The notes beneath the pieces are model-generated. The model did not search any database, was not told the DNA's origin, and was given only the letters and a program-made list of their open reading frames with translations. From Brevibacillus_H ginsengisoli (GTDB lineage: Bacteria > Bacillota > Bacilli > Brevibacillales > Brevibacillaceae): a stretch of 64,000 bases of DNA. Positions 43,013-51,740 of the stretch are shown piece by piece. Numbering within the stretch: the stretch's first letter is position 1; each line of letters starts with the position of its first letter. Location of the stretch: positions 62,001-126,000 of the forward strand of contig NZ_JBNJQR010000012.1 in assembly GCF_050113715.1 (NCBI RefSeq), given 5' to 3'. The translations under genes were made by a program, and so were the position numbers.

Positions 43013-43058
43013 AAAAAAGTTTAAGTACTTTATAACTGTAAAACACTTAAACTTTTTT
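43013..43058. terminator. terminator after the PAS histidine kinase gene
   Basis: Perfect 14-bp stem AAAAAAGTTTAAGT (43013-43026) / ACTTAAACTTTTTT (43045-43058), symmetrical A/T ends, so bidirectional. A second small hairpin AAGCGC/GCGCTT follows at about 43071-43096, directly after the kinase stop. Confidence 0.82.
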
Positions 43059-43111
43059 AATTAAATAAGAAAAGCGCCCTGCAAATAGAAGCGCTTGAGT
43101 AATTTCAATAT

Positions 43112-44542
43112 TCACATATAGGGAAGCAGAATTTGAAAAGTTGTCCCGTACCCTTTGGACGATACGCGTATTTGTCCGCCTATATCATGGATAATCTTCT
43201 GGCACACAGATAATCCGAGGCCTGTCCCTTCTTCTTTCGTCGTAAAAAAAGGATCAAATATCTTATCAATCACATACAGTGGTATGCCGGGACCCGTATC
43301 ATGGATGTCAATGCTGATTCGGTTTCCTTCCTCTTCAAAATGATGACCGATTGTCAATGTTCCCTCACTGCCCATTGCTTCTATTCCGTTCTTGCAGATA
43401 TTGATGAACACTTGCTTCAATAGTTCTGCGTCGCCAACCACCATGCACAATTGACCTCGTGACTTGTACTGAAGGTCAATTCCATGAAGAAGCGCCTGAT
43501 TCTCGACAATGGGCAGAATCTCTTCAAAAACGACATTGAGATTAACCAACTGGTACTGAACGTCACGCGGCTTGCTTAACAACAAGAACTCGCTGACTAG
43601 CGAATTGATCCGATTAATCTCGGTTAACATGATTTCGGTATATCCTCGTTCCCGCTCCATCTTCATGTCCGTAAAGAGATGGTAGAACATCTGCAAAAAT
43701 CCCTTGATTGAGGTAAGGGGATTTCGGATTTCATGCGCTGTACCCGCGGCAATCTGCCCAATCATCGCCAATCGGTCGCTTCGCTCTATCTTTTGCCCAA
43801 AAGAGCGCAGATTGGTAACATCTTTAAAAATCACGTAGGCCCCAACCATTTCACCCGATTCATCGTGCAAAGTGTTGGAATCGACCAACAGCTCATATCG
43901 CTGCTGATCATTTGTCCATGAGGTGGCCTTGTTTTGTACTTTGATCCCTTCAAGCACTTCACGTTGGATCAGTCGATATTCTTCGGGAATTCCCGCGAAA
44001 GCCTGATCCATATGCTGGTTGATGACTTGGGTTCGTTCCACACCGAGCAGTTTGCAGGCCAATTGGCTTAATTCTACGATTTGTCCCGCTGTATTCAACA
44101 CGACGACACCAAGATTGGATTCAAAAGTTAATTCACTGACCAATCGCTCCTGAAGCGTGTATGGGCGAACATAAGTAAGTTCATAGAGATGAACGAGATA
44201 ATAAGGATCGCCAGCATGCTCTTTTGTGATCATAATTGCGGTTTTGGAGGTCTTTCCTTCCTTATTCAGCCACGCGCATTCGGTATTCCCGTCATGAGTC
44301 AAATCCTGTTGGAGCAATTGGCTGTGGAGCTGTTCGATGGTTCTTGGGTAATCCAAAATGTTTTGAAAAGGGCTTCCGACTAATTCCTGACGATGAAAAC
44401 CGGTCGTGCGTAGCAGTGCTTCGTTAACCTCAACAACCATTCCCTCTTGGTCCACAAGCAAGCTTGCGTGCTGCAACTGTTGTAGGAAATGTGTTAACCT
44501 GCGCAATGTTTGGTTGAACTGTATGAGGTATGTCGCATCCAC
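43112..44542 (-). CDS. PAS-domain sensor histidine kinase (sporulation-kinase-like)
   Basis: A 476-residue soluble kinase without membrane segments. PAS domains at ~20-130 (ASLLVDQEGMVVEVNEALLRTTG) and ~135-250 (FESNLGVVVLNTAGQIVELSQLACKLL), then HisKA with GTAHEIRNPLTSIKGFLQMF and HATPase with ICKNGIEAM, IDIHDTGPGIP and GTGLGLSVCQKII. The architecture and H-box resemble KinA/KinE-type phosphorelay kinases. No response regulator is adjacent, consistent with an orphan kinase. GTG start at 44542 with overlapping GGAGG sites. Confidence 0.9.
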   Translation of the reverse strand: MDATYLIQFNQTLRRLTHFLQQLQHASLLVDQEGMVVEVNEALLRTTGFHRQELVGSPFQNILDYPRTIEQLHSQLLQQDLTHDGNTECAWLNKEGKTSKTAIMITKEHAGDPYYLVHLYELTYVRPYTLQERLVSELTFESNLGVVVLNTAGQIVELSQLACKLLGVERTQVINQHMDQAFAGIPEEYRLIQREVLEGIKVQNKATSWTNDQQRYELLVDSNTLHDESGEMVGAYVIFKDVTNLRSFGQKIERSDRLAMIGQIAAGTAHEIRNPLTSIKGFLQMFYHLFTDMKMERERGYTEIMLTEINRINSLVSEFLLLSKPRDVQYQLVNLNVVFEEILPIVENQALLHGIDLQYKSRGQLCMVVGDAELLKQVFINICKNGIEAMGSEGTLTIGHHFEEEGNRISIDIHDTGPGIPLYVIDKIFDPFFTTKEEGTGLGLSVCQKIIHDIGGQIRVSSKGYGTTFQILLPYM

Positions 44543-44700
44543 AGTCCCTCCCCTCCCCACTTAAAAAGACGTTCTGTTCCGCGGGATATTGAATCCATAT
44601 TTAGGTAATTGGATATATTCTTCGATAATAAGGGGATACCCTGCATGCTGAGAGTGACCCGCATGTCAAAATGTTTCGCTAGAACTCGCCAGAAAGCAAC

Positions 44701-44733
44701 AAAAAACGCCAACCTCAAATGGTTTAGCGTTTT
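44701..44733 (-). terminator. terminator after the YkuK-like gene
   Basis: Stem AAACGCCAACC (44704-44714) / GGTTTAGCGTTT (44721-44732), imperfect in the middle, followed by T6 on the minus strand, just past the stop at 44742. Confidence 0.7.
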
Positions 44734-44741
44734 CGACACGC

Positions 44742-45332
44742 TTACTTGGTAAATTTGTCCGCGACCACGGAGGCACCGTATGAATGGGGTTTGACACACG
44801 CTTCGAAGTCGTTCATATCCGCAAGGTGAAGAATTCTTTTTACGAATTTCATCGTTGGACCATTCCAGCCAATATCAAAATGAAGTCGAATGGGGACCGT
44901 AATCATTCGGGTTTTCATATATTCTCGCAGCTCAGAAGCTAACCCCACCGCATAAAAAGCTTCTGTGTAAATCCGCTGCTGTAAGGAAGAAATTCGTGGC
45001 TCCAGAAACTGCTGATAATAAATAGCTCCCCCATGCCCTGTATGAATAAAGGAGATCGCAATGACAAACGAAGTATTCTTGCTGCGCAGTTGTGAATCTG
45101 CTCCCACAATAATTTGGTACTCATCAGGGGCCAAGGAGATCGCTTGTTCCAGCTCAGCAAAAACCTGCATTTTATCCATCAAACCCTTGCTCGGACTTTT
45201 AAACCAGTCAAATCGGTTCGCATGATTTTTTACCGAGGTCTCTTTCACCAGCATTCCCCCTTCTTTTTGATCAATATATGAAAGCAATTGAACGAAAAAC
45301 CCTTCTTCGTTAAAGCTTAATGAAAACTCCAT
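44742..45332 (-). CDS. ribonuclease H-like YkuK family protein (DUF458)
   Basis: A protein of up to 196 residues. The recognisable part starts near residue 42 (DWFKSPSKGLMDKMQVFAELEQAI) and has the RNase-H-fold strand IIVGADSQLRSKNTSFVIAISFIH and later LHFDIGWNG. Family function is unknown; phage-like RNase H folds are known in it. Start uncertain: the first ATG has a poor site (GGTAGG), whereas a GTG at 45248 (VKETSVKNHANRF) has AAGGGGG 7 nt upstream and may be the true one. Confidence 0.8.
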   Translation of the reverse strand: MEFSLSFNEEGFFVQLLSYIDQKEGGMLVKETSVKNHANRFDWFKSPSKGLMDKMQVFAELEQAISLAPDEYQIIVGADSQLRSKNTSFVIAISFIHTGHGGAIYYQQFLEPRISSLQQRIYTEAFYAVGLASELREYMKTRMITVPIRLHFDIGWNGPTMKFVKRILHLADMNDFEACVKPHSYGASVVADKFTK

Positions 45333-45373
45333 GACTGCCTACCGCGTTTAAACTCTCGCTTATAGACATAGAA

Positions 45374-45398
45374 AAAGGAGGGATCTAGTCCCTCCTTT
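45374..45398 (-). terminator. terminator after the EcsC-like gene
   Basis: Perfect 10-bp stem AAAGGAGGGA (45374-45383) / TCCCTCCTTT (45389-45398), five T on the minus strand. Confidence 0.85.
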
Positions 45399-45416
45399 GG
45401 CATTGGTCTTCGATTT

Positions 45417-46220
45417 TCATCTTTCCAGTTTCCCTAGCTTTTCGAGTATCCTTCTTTTTCGGTAGAGCATCATTCCTGCCTCTGCGATATCTTCAATTGA
45501 TTTGCGATTCAAGTAGGCTCCAAACAACATACCGGCAATCGGGATGAGTTGAAATAGTTTCTTCCATCCCAAATGATCCCCATAGGTCACGACAACCTCC
45601 CGCCAGCCTTGAATCTGCGAAATGACGTTCTTCCCAGCAACCTCTTGTTGGAACTGGGTAAGCTCCTCAAGTATGGCTCGTTTGCCCACAATATCTGAAG
45701 ATGTAAACTGGAGGCATTTGACGACAAAGATTCGTTCCTCTTTTGAGCGTGGGTTATATCCGTAGCATAAGGCTATTTCCTGAAGGGTCTTGAGCGACAT
45801 GCCTAACAAAAATGGAATATCGATCGCCAACGTAAATATCCCGCCAAATCCAGTCGTGGCACCTTGTAAAGTAGCCAGTTTGATATAGTTCTCTCGCAAA
45901 TCCGAAGCCACTTGATCCATGGTGTGGAGCGGTAATTGAGCGACTGCGTGTGAATCCGGCACGACACCTTGTGGGACATGCTGAATAAATCGTTTATAGA
46001 CACTATCCTCGCTGATCAGATAGCGTCCACCTGTCTCGACATAGCTTACCGTCTCGTTCAGCAATTGGCTAAACTTATCCTGTAGGAAAGCCGGAGTTAC
46101 TTTATCCAACAAGACAAATGGAAGTCGACCAAGCTTCTCCCAAAACCATAAGTCCTTCTGTTCCCTTTCCCACTTGTCTACCTGAGCCAATTCCCGCAAC
46201 AATTGTTCTTTGATCTCCAT
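45417..46220 (-). CDS. EcsC family protein
   Basis: A 267-residue protein with DKWEREQKDLWFWEKLGRLPFVLLDKVTPAFLQDKFSQLLNETVSYVETGGRYL at the start and amphipathic membrane segments around 115-150 and 225-250 (ATTGFGGIFTLAIDIPFLLGMSLKTL; LIPIAGMLFGAYLNRKSIEDIAEAG). These are EcsC-family signatures; the third gene of B. subtilis ecs gives the name, but there is no ecsAB here and the molecular role is unknown. The ATG 46220 has AAGGCG 8 nt upstream. Confidence 0.85.
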   Translation of the reverse strand: MEIKEQLLRELAQVDKWEREQKDLWFWEKLGRLPFVLLDKVTPAFLQDKFSQLLNETVSYVETGGRYLISEDSVYKRFIQHVPQGVVPDSHAVAQLPLHTMDQVASDLRENYIKLATLQGATTGFGGIFTLAIDIPFLLGMSLKTLQEIALCYGYNPRSKEERIFVVKCLQFTSSDIVGKRAILEELTQFQQEVAGKNVISQIQGWREVVVTYGDHLGWKKLFQLIPIAGMLFGAYLNRKSIEDIAEAGMMLYRKRRILEKLGKLER

Positions 46221-46297
46221 ACAAATCACGCCTTGACGAAGTATTTCTAACTTTTACGATTGATCTAGCAATCCGTTTCATATGCGCTTCTAACCAA

Positions 46298-46327
46298 TAA
46301 AAAAGACTTACCTTTGAAGGTAAGTCT
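46298..46327 (-). terminator. terminator after the TerC-family gene
   Basis: Perfect 11-bp stem AGACTTACCTT (46304-46314) / AAGGTAAGTCT (46317-46327) with a 2-nt loop as drawn, T6 on the minus strand. Confidence 0.85.
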
Positions 46328-46344
46328 CTACATCTACGATCGAT

Positions 46345-47046
46345 TTATAGATCACCATGTATTTCTCGTACAATCGGAGCGTTTTTCTGCTTCTCTTTGT
46401 GAGCTTCAATCCATTTTCCCAACACGACAACCACGACAGCGAGAACAATCGGGAGAAGATGCTCAAATCCAGCCCAAACCGACTCCAACTGCGTTCCCAC
46501 AATGTCATCTCCCATGATCATCTCACCAGAAGTGTACCCCAAGAGAGCTGCCCCAATTGTGACAATGATCGGGAATCTCTGCATTAGCTTCATCAATAGC
46601 TGACTTCCCCAGATAATAAGCGGAATACTGATGGCCAGTCCAATTAAAATCAATAAAATATTTCCATCTGCCGCACCTGCTACCGCCACCACATTATCCA
46701 AGCTCATCACCAAATCAGCTACGATAATGGTTTTAATCGCTTCGCGGAGATTGGAACCACCGTTAATATCGTCATTCTCTTCTTCTCCAGCCAGAAGTTT
46801 CACGGCTATCCATATCAATAAAAGACTACCTAGAAGTTCAACAAACGGGATTTGCAATAACCATACCGCAACAAATGTTAAAATGACCCGCAATCCAATC
46901 GCGCCAAAACTTCCCCAGAAGATTGCTTTATTCTGCAGGCTTGGATGCAAATTGCGACAGGCCAGTGCAATAACGACGGCATTATCACCACTGAGTATCA
47001 GATTGACCAAGATGATCTTGGCTAACCCAATAATAAAGTCTGTCAT
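46345..47046 (-). CDS. TerC family integral membrane protein (YjbE-type)
   Basis: A 233-residue protein with about seven helices. Paired metal-site motifs: LILSGDNAVVIALACRNL in the first helix and ADLVMSLDNVVAVAGAADGN in the fourth, with conserved Asp-Asn. Recent work links this family (MeeF/MeeY) to Mn2+ export and co-translocational metalation. No yybP-ykoY manganese riboswitch is visible upstream; instead a 9-bp inverted repeat TATAAGTGG/CCACTTATA (47068-47076 / 47102-47110) brackets the likely promoter. Confidence 0.9.
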   Translation of the reverse strand: MTDFIIGLAKIILVNLILSGDNAVVIALACRNLHPSLQNKAIFWGSFGAIGLRVILTFVAVWLLQIPFVELLGSLLLIWIAVKLLAGEEENDDINGGSNLREAIKTIIVADLVMSLDNVVAVAGAADGNILLILIGLAISIPLIIWGSQLLMKLMQRFPIIVTIGAALLGYTSGEMIMGDDIVGTQLESVWAGFEHLLPIVLAVVVVVLGKWIEAHKEKQKNAPIVREIHGDL

Positions 47047-47265
47047 GGTTTCTTTCTCATCTCCCTGTATAAGTGGGGCTTGTCTTTTTATCTATAATAA
47101 ACCACTTATATGATTTTGTGCAGTCCGATTGTTCTATTACGGATACTCTTTCCCTATTCTCCACTTTCCTACTCCAAAAGACAACTTCAATTGAAGATTT
47201 ACCAGCGTTATACATCTTACGTTTCGGAGCACAATGATAGTAAGAGTCAAAAGGAGGGTTCCCTA

Positions 47266-47874
47266 TTGTTTCATCAACTGGTGATTAACTTCATTGCCCA
47301 TTATGGATATATTGGTCTTTTTGGGGCACTCATGCTAGGAGTTATCGGATTGCCGATTCCTGACGAATTACTGATGACATACAGCGGTTATCTCGTATCA
47401 ATCCATCAGCTTCGTTTCTCGCTCGTGATTCTTGTTGCGGCATTGGGGAGTGTATGCGGCATGTCCGTCAGCTTCTGGATTGGACATCAATTTGGATATC
47501 CTCTATTAGAGAAGTATGGAAGGAAGATTCATCTGTCGCCTGAGCGGATTCGTAAATCAGAGGTGTGGTTCGAGCGTTTTGGCAAGTTTGCGGTTATCAT
47601 TGGTTACTTCGTTCCGGGAGTTCGTCACGTAACCTCAATCTCCGCGGGAATCAGCAAATGGCCGTACCGCTCCTTTTTACTCTACGCGCTTCCAGGGGGA
47701 TTTCTGTGGGCTGGTTGTTTTACAGTAATTGGTTATTATGTAGGCGAAAACTGGCATCGGTTTGTATTCGCGTTCCATCGCTACGCGATTCTGATCGTGA
47801 TCTCGTTAGTAATCTTGGCTCTATTGGTTTATGGAATTCGAACCTATCTCGCAAGACGGGTAAAAGCCAAATAG
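47266..47874 (+). CDS. DedA family membrane protein
   Basis: A 202-residue protein with FIAHYGYIGLFGALMLGVIGLPIPDELLMTYSGYL, the family motif GSVCGMSVSFWIGHQFG, ERFGKFAVIIGYFVPGVRH(VT) and GGFLWAGCFTVIGYYVG. DedA proteins act in lipid carrier (undecaprenyl-phosphate/PE) flipping and membrane homeostasis. The start is TTG at 47266, because AAAGGAGGG lies 7 nt upstream; an earlier ATG would add 52 atypical residues. Divergent from the TerC gene. Confidence 0.9.
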   Translation: MFHQLVINFIAHYGYIGLFGALMLGVIGLPIPDELLMTYSGYLVSIHQLRFSLVILVAALGSVCGMSVSFWIGHQFGYPLLEKYGRKIHLSPERIRKSEVWFERFGKFAVIIGYFVPGVRHVTSISAGISKWPYRSFLLYALPGGFLWAGCFTVIGYYVGENWHRFVFAFHRYAILIVISLVILALLVYGIRTYLARRVKAK

Positions 47875-47895
47875 GCAGGTCATAAAGCACAGAAA

Positions 47896-47923
47896 AAACT
47901 CCGCTGAATGCTCAACGGAGTTT
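47896..47923. terminator. terminator between the DedA and DoxX genes
   Basis: 8-bp stem AAACTCCG (47896-47903) / CGGAGTTT (47916-47923). T6 follows on the minus strand and T3 on the plus strand, so it serves doxX best and may also stop the DedA gene. Confidence 0.75.
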
Positions 47924-47967
47924 GTGTAGAACCTTAATAACGCTATTTGTAAGACCTCGTTTTTCAC

Positions 47968-48516
47968 CTATGCGACTTTATGCTTTATATCGATTCCATT
48001 TTGATTCTGTTTTCCGGTCAACTTCCCAAAGAATGGGGCTGTAAATTGACGGACCCACGGGATCACCCAGTAGTCTCCTCCAAATCGTCCTGCATTGTAA
48101 CCGGCAAAGAGTATGAGAACCCCAAGAAGAATCATCCAAGGATTAACTGAAACGGTTCCAGCAAAGAGATACATGAAGTTCATCATGAGGCCAAAGAACA
48201 TCGCTACTGTTGTTAATACACCAAGAATAAGTCCTACGCCTACAAGAAATTCTCCCCAAGCAACCAAAACGTTGAACAGCTTCACATTGGGAAGGGCGAA
48301 ACCTTCAATAAACGAATTATACATCGGATACAATACGTCTTTATGAGGGCCAACAACCGGTTTTGCAATAATTCCTTGCATAAAGCCTGTTGCGTCGAAA
48401 GGTTTCGGACCAGTGAGTTTTCCCCATCCGTCGTTCATCCATTGCCATCCAAGATACAGTCGAATCAAGCCCAAAATTCCTGCTGCATATACATTTGTAC
48501 GAAGCCAGTTAACCAT
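47968..48516 (-). CDS. DoxX family membrane protein
   Basis: A 182-residue protein with four hydrophobic helices: RLYLGWQWMNDGWGKLTGPKPF near the start, LVAWGEFLVGVGLILGVLTTVAMFFGLMMNFMYLFAG in the middle, ILLGVLILFAGYNAGRFGGDYWVIP after it. DoxX/YphA-type proteins are linked to thiosulfate/quinone or redox membrane activities, but the role is not fixed. The ATG 48516 has GAGG 9 nt upstream. Confidence 0.85.
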   Translation of the reverse strand: MVNWLRTNVYAAGILGLIRLYLGWQWMNDGWGKLTGPKPFDATGFMQGIIAKPVVGPHKDVLYPMYNSFIEGFALPNVKLFNVLVAWGEFLVGVGLILGVLTTVAMFFGLMMNFMYLFAGTVSVNPWMILLGVLILFAGYNAGRFGGDYWVIPWVRQFTAPFFGKLTGKQNQNGIDIKHKVA

Positions 48517-48683
48517 ATTAATCATCCTCACTATTTACGTCTTATGATGAGTGTTCCGGCCGGATCACACCATTAGGAGGTTCCTATACATTTGTTATAA
48601 ACTTTTTTTATTATAGCTGCACATTTATTTATTGGTATTCATAAATCATTCATAACTTTTTGAACAAATATTGAATTTGGAAA

Positions 48684-48716
48684 TAAAAAAAGGCATCCAG
48701 ATCATCTGAATGCCTT
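48684..48716 (-). terminator. terminator after the glutaminase gene
   Basis: Stem AAGGCAT (48690-48696) / ATGCCTT (48710-48716) plus an inner CAGAT/ATCTG, with T7 on the minus strand. Confidence 0.85.
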
Positions 48717-48732
48717 ATCGATTCCAACCCTA

Positions 48733-49692
48733 TTAAAAAATACTCAAATCCCATTCTTGAGCAATGTGCCGTAATAATGAAACCCCGCCAACACTATTTC
48801 CGCACTCATCAATTGCAGGTCCGTAAATTCCGATTCCACAGCCATTTGGAAACGGCGTTCCAGGTCTTGGACAAGCAGGTACGGAAGCCATGATTCCACC
48901 AGAAACCCCACTCTTCGCTGGCACACGGACAAAAGCGGCGAACTTTCCGGAGAAATTATACATGCCGCAAGTAAGCATTAACGCTTTGGTGATTCTCGCC
49001 ACTTCTTTTGACATCACTTGCTCTTTGAGGACAGGATGGTAGCCATCCTGAGCCAAAATTAATCCGATTAAGGCAATGTCTTGTGTCGTTACTTCTATCG
49101 AGCATTGTTTCAAATAGACCTCTAGCGTTTCTTCTACACCAGATTCTAAATAGCCAGTCTCTTTTAAATAATGAGCCAGTGATCGATTGCGGTGGGCAGT
49201 TTCCCATTCCGATTGAAACACGTCTTCGTTGATCTGAAGTCGTTTTCCTAGTAAGACTTCCAACAACATCATCACATTCTCCAATTTATCCTTAGGAGAA
49301 GAGCCTTTTAGCATTGAAGCCACCGTGATCGCTCCTGCGTTAATCATGGGATTAAACGGCTTTCCTGGCTTATGTGATTCCAAACGAATAATCGAATTAA
49401 AGGCATCACCAGTCGGTTCAACATCTACCCTGTCCAACACGTAGGAAACTCCATGATCCAAACATGCTGCGACAAAGCTGATGACCTTCGAAATACTTTG
49501 TAGAGTAAAGGGTACATTCCAATCTCCAGACGACATAAACGTTCCATCGGGAGCGGCAATGCAAATGCCCAGGTGCGACGGGTTTACTTTTTCTAATGCA
49601 GGAATATATTTAGCACATTTCCCTTCGGCTGTATGAGCGCGATGTTGAGCTACCCATTGGTCGAGAGAATGAGCAATGATCTCTTGAAGCAT
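48733..49692 (-). CDS. glsA: glutaminase
   Basis: A 319-residue serine-dependent glutaminase: catalytic SISK motif in FTLQSISKVISF, conserved NPMINAGAI, EWETAHRNRSLAHYLKETG, LTCGMYNFSGKFAAFV and GVSGGIMA. Deamidates glutamine to glutamate. The start is the ATG 49692 with GGAG 9 nt upstream; an ATG seven codons earlier is possible. Very like B. subtilis YbgJ; it has moved into this region relative to B. subtilis. Confidence 0.95.
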   Translation of the reverse strand: MLQEIIAHSLDQWVAQHRAHTAEGKCAKYIPALEKVNPSHLGICIAAPDGTFMSSGDWNVPFTLQSISKVISFVAACLDHGVSYVLDRVDVEPTGDAFNSIIRLESHKPGKPFNPMINAGAITVASMLKGSSPKDKLENVMMLLEVLLGKRLQINEDVFQSEWETAHRNRSLAHYLKETGYLESGVEETLEVYLKQCSIEVTTQDIALIGLILAQDGYHPVLKEQVMSKEVARITKALMLTCGMYNFSGKFAAFVRVPAKSGVSGGIMASVPACPRPGTPFPNGCGIGIYGPAIDECGNSVGGVSLLRHIAQEWDLSIF

Positions 49693-49800
49693 TTTTCTCA
49701 ACTCCACTTCCATCGACTCAGAATGCTATAAAATTTGAATTCAGAGAAAAATAAAAGCATATCCTGCCCCTTGGCAAAAATATGCTTCATGCACTATGAA

Positions 49801-49892
49801 TGGCGGAGAGAGTGGGATTCGAACCCACGCACGCCTTACGACGCCTAACGCATTTCGAGTGCGTCCCCTTATGACCACTTGGGTATCTCTCC
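49801..49892 (-). tRNA. tRNA-Ser(CGA)
   Basis: A 92-nt class II tRNA. Acceptor GGAGAGA/TCTCTCC is perfect, discriminator G, CCA encoded (49801-49803). Anticodon stem ACGCA/TGCGT with loop CTCGAAA, so the anticodon is CGA (reads UCG). A long variable arm (GGCGTCGTAAGGCG-type) and GTTCGAATCCC T-loop confirm serine. In B. subtilis a tRNA-Ser also lies close to tadA. Confidence 0.95.
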
Positions 49893-50024
49893 GAGTCAAT
49901 TCAGCAACACTAAATATAACAAAAAGTTGTTGATGTGGCAAGCAGATATGTTAACCATCGCTTGCATTTCCTCCTTCAATAGGACAATATTAACTATGAT
50001 ACAGAAGAAGAGTGAGGAAACAGA

Positions 50025-50753
50025 ATGAAACGTGAACGATTGGATAAAGTGCTGGCCAGTATGGGCTTGGGCACACGTAAAGAAGTTAAACAGCTTGTTA
50101 AGGAAAAACGAATTGAAGTAGATGGTGCAATCGCCACAGACCCGGGAATGCACGTCGTTGCGGAACAACAAGAGATTAGCATTGATGGTGAGCCGCTTCA
50201 ATACAAGCGCTGGGTATACGTCATGCTGAACAAACCACCCGGTTTCATCTCAGCAACTGAAGATCCTCGTCATAAGACAGTTGTCGATCTTCTTCCATAC
50301 GAATGGGCCATCAAAGTTCATCCAGTGGGAAGACTTGATATTGATACAGAGGGACTTCTGCTTCTAACGAATGACGGTCAGTTGTCGCACAGCCTGCTTT
50401 CTCCCAAGAAAAAGGTCGACAAAGAATACTTCGCTCGCATTGAAGGAACCGTGACAGAAGAACACGTCCAACTTTTCGCCAATGGAGTTGTTCTAGACGA
50501 TGGGTACGAAACCTTGCCCGCCAAACTAGAAATCCTCTCCTCTGGCACCACCTCCGAGATTCGTGTGACCATCATGGAAGGCAAGTTTCATCAGGTTAAA
50601 CGCATGTTTGCCGCATATGGTTTAGAGGTCATCTACCTCAAGCGACTTCGTATGGGCTCCCTGCATCTGGACGAGTCCCTCGAACTGGGTGAGTTCAGAG
50701 AATTGACTGATGAAGAGCTTCGAGCGTTGGGCGGAGGAACTCAATCCGAATAG
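50025..50753 (+). CDS. RsuA/RluB-family rRNA pseudouridine synthase
   Basis: A 242-residue enzyme: N-terminal S4 domain (MKRERLDKVLASMGLGTRKEVKQLVKEKRI) and the catalytic domain with GRLDIDTEGLLLLTNDG (catalytic Asp) and EGKFHQVKRMFAAYG. Whether the target is 16S or 23S rRNA cannot be read. Start with GAGG 7 nt upstream. It is convergent with the NUDIX gene. Confidence 0.93.
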   Translation: MKRERLDKVLASMGLGTRKEVKQLVKEKRIEVDGAIATDPGMHVVAEQQEISIDGEPLQYKRWVYVMLNKPPGFISATEDPRHKTVVDLLPYEWAIKVHPVGRLDIDTEGLLLLTNDGQLSHSLLSPKKKVDKEYFARIEGTVTEEHVQLFANGVVLDDGYETLPAKLEILSSGTTSEIRVTIMEGKFHQVKRMFAAYGLEVIYLKRLRMGSLHLDESLELGEFRELTDEELRALGGGTQSE

Positions 50754-50779
50754 AAGTCAGCAAGATTACCCGAATACCA

Positions 50780-50813
50780 AAGGATAGCCTATGAGAGGCT
50801 ATCCTTCTTTTTT
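50780..50813. terminator. bidirectional terminator, pseudouridine synthase / NUDIX
   Basis: 11-bp stem AAGGATAGCCT (50780-50790) / AGGCTATCCTT (50796-50806), then CTTTTTTTG on the plus strand. It ends the pseudouridine synthase gene and faces the NUDIX stop. Confidence 0.9.
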
Positions 50814-50822
50814 GCCTGACGT

Positions 50823-51143
50823 TTAGTTCCGGTGCAAAAACTTGTTCAGGATAATTCCTGCCCGCTTCTCTAGCGCAGGTAAATTCTCAGGGCCTGAGAG
50901 AAGATCAATCAACTCCCATTTCTTTGCGGATAAACCGGTTTCCTCGAACAGTTCTCGCTTGGCTGTTTCCTCCAACGTCTCGCCAAGCTCCATCGCTCCG
51001 CCCGGCAATCCCCAATCATGTGTGTCCGAACGTAACTGAAGCAGAATTTCTTGCTTCGGATTCTGTACGATGATGGTTGAACCCGGTATGATCAACGGCC
51101 TCTTGCCAACAAGACTTCGCAAATCCGCTACATAATCCCCCAT
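50823..51143 (-). CDS. short NUDIX hydrolase, probable internal deletion
   Basis: A 106-residue protein with an intact NUDIX box GGAMELGETLEETAKRELFEETGL. Ordinary relatives continue after LLSGPE with F-Y-x-Y-P-N-G-D-E-V and about 40 more residues of the beta-sheet core. Here LLSGPE is followed at once by NLPALEKRAGIILNKFLHRN, which looks like the usual C-terminal helix. So an in-frame deletion of part of the fold is likely, and activity is doubtful. The start 51143 has a GGGGGAGG site. A terminator follows at once. Confidence 0.7.
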   Translation of the reverse strand: MGDYVADLRSLVGKRPLIIPGSTIIVQNPKQEILLQLRSDTHDWGLPGGAMELGETLEETAKRELFEETGLSAKKWELIDLLSGPENLPALEKRAGIILNKFLHRN

Positions 51144-51195
51144 GTTCCTCCCCCTCATTATTTGGCGACCTCAACCTAATCATCCAATACATCCC

Positions 51196-51663
51196 CTATT
51201 TTTTACGCAAGCCGCGGAAAAAGTCCTTCAACAACTGACTGCATTCTTCCTGAAGTACTCCAGCCAGGGCGGGAACCTGATGATTAAACCGTTCTTCCTC
51301 CAGCAGATTCATTAACGTTCCGGCACATCCAGCCTTGGGGTCAGTCGCTCCATACACAACCTTTTCAATTCGGCTTTGAACAATCGCCCCCGCACACATC
51401 GGACAGGGCTCTAACGTCACATACAAGGTACAGCCAATAAGCCTCCAACCGCCCAGACGTTCACTCGCTTCGCGTATAGCAATCATCTCGGCATGAAGTG
51501 TGGGATCTTTACCGGTTTCGCGCAAGTTATAGCCTCGTCCCACTATCACATTGTCTTTAACCACCACGGCACCGATTGGCACCTCCCGAAGCTCCCCTGC
51601 TTTCTTGGCCTCGGCAATGGCCTCTTTCATAAATCGTTCGTGTTCAAACTGATGGCTATCCAA
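51196..51663 (-). CDS. tadA: tRNA-specific adenosine deaminase
   Basis: A 155-residue deaminase: zinc motif HAEMIAIREAS (HAE) and PCPMCAGAI, then KVVYGATDPKAGCAGTLMNLL. Makes inosine at the wobble position of tRNA-Arg(ACG). The start is taken as TTG 51663, with AAAGGA 9 nt upstream; an ATG at 51681 is possible and gives a length nearer to B. subtilis TadA. Confidence 0.95.
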   Translation of the reverse strand: MDSHQFEHERFMKEAIAEAKKAGELREVPIGAVVVKDNVIVGRGYNLRETGKDPTLHAEMIAIREASERLGGWRLIGCTLYVTLEPCPMCAGAIVQSRIEKVVYGATDPKAGCAGTLMNLLEEERFNHQVPALAGVLQEECSQLLKDFFRGLRKK

Positions 51664-51740
51664 ATGCTTTCGTCCTTTCATCCGCATCGATTGTTTTCTC
51701 AGTATAACGAGGGTATTACATCATTGGCAAATCATCCATA

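Noticed and set aside
42700..43060. SRP RNA (scRNA/ffs) upstream of dnaX, as in B. subtilis
   Set aside because: Neither strand has the conserved GTCAGGTCCGGAAGGAAGCAG-type S-domain loop; only the inverted-repeat element is present.
47110..47265. Upstream N-terminal extension of the DedA protein from an ATG at 47110
   Set aside because: Extension overlaps the TerC promoter region, is not DedA-like, and TTG 47266 has a perfect ribosome site.
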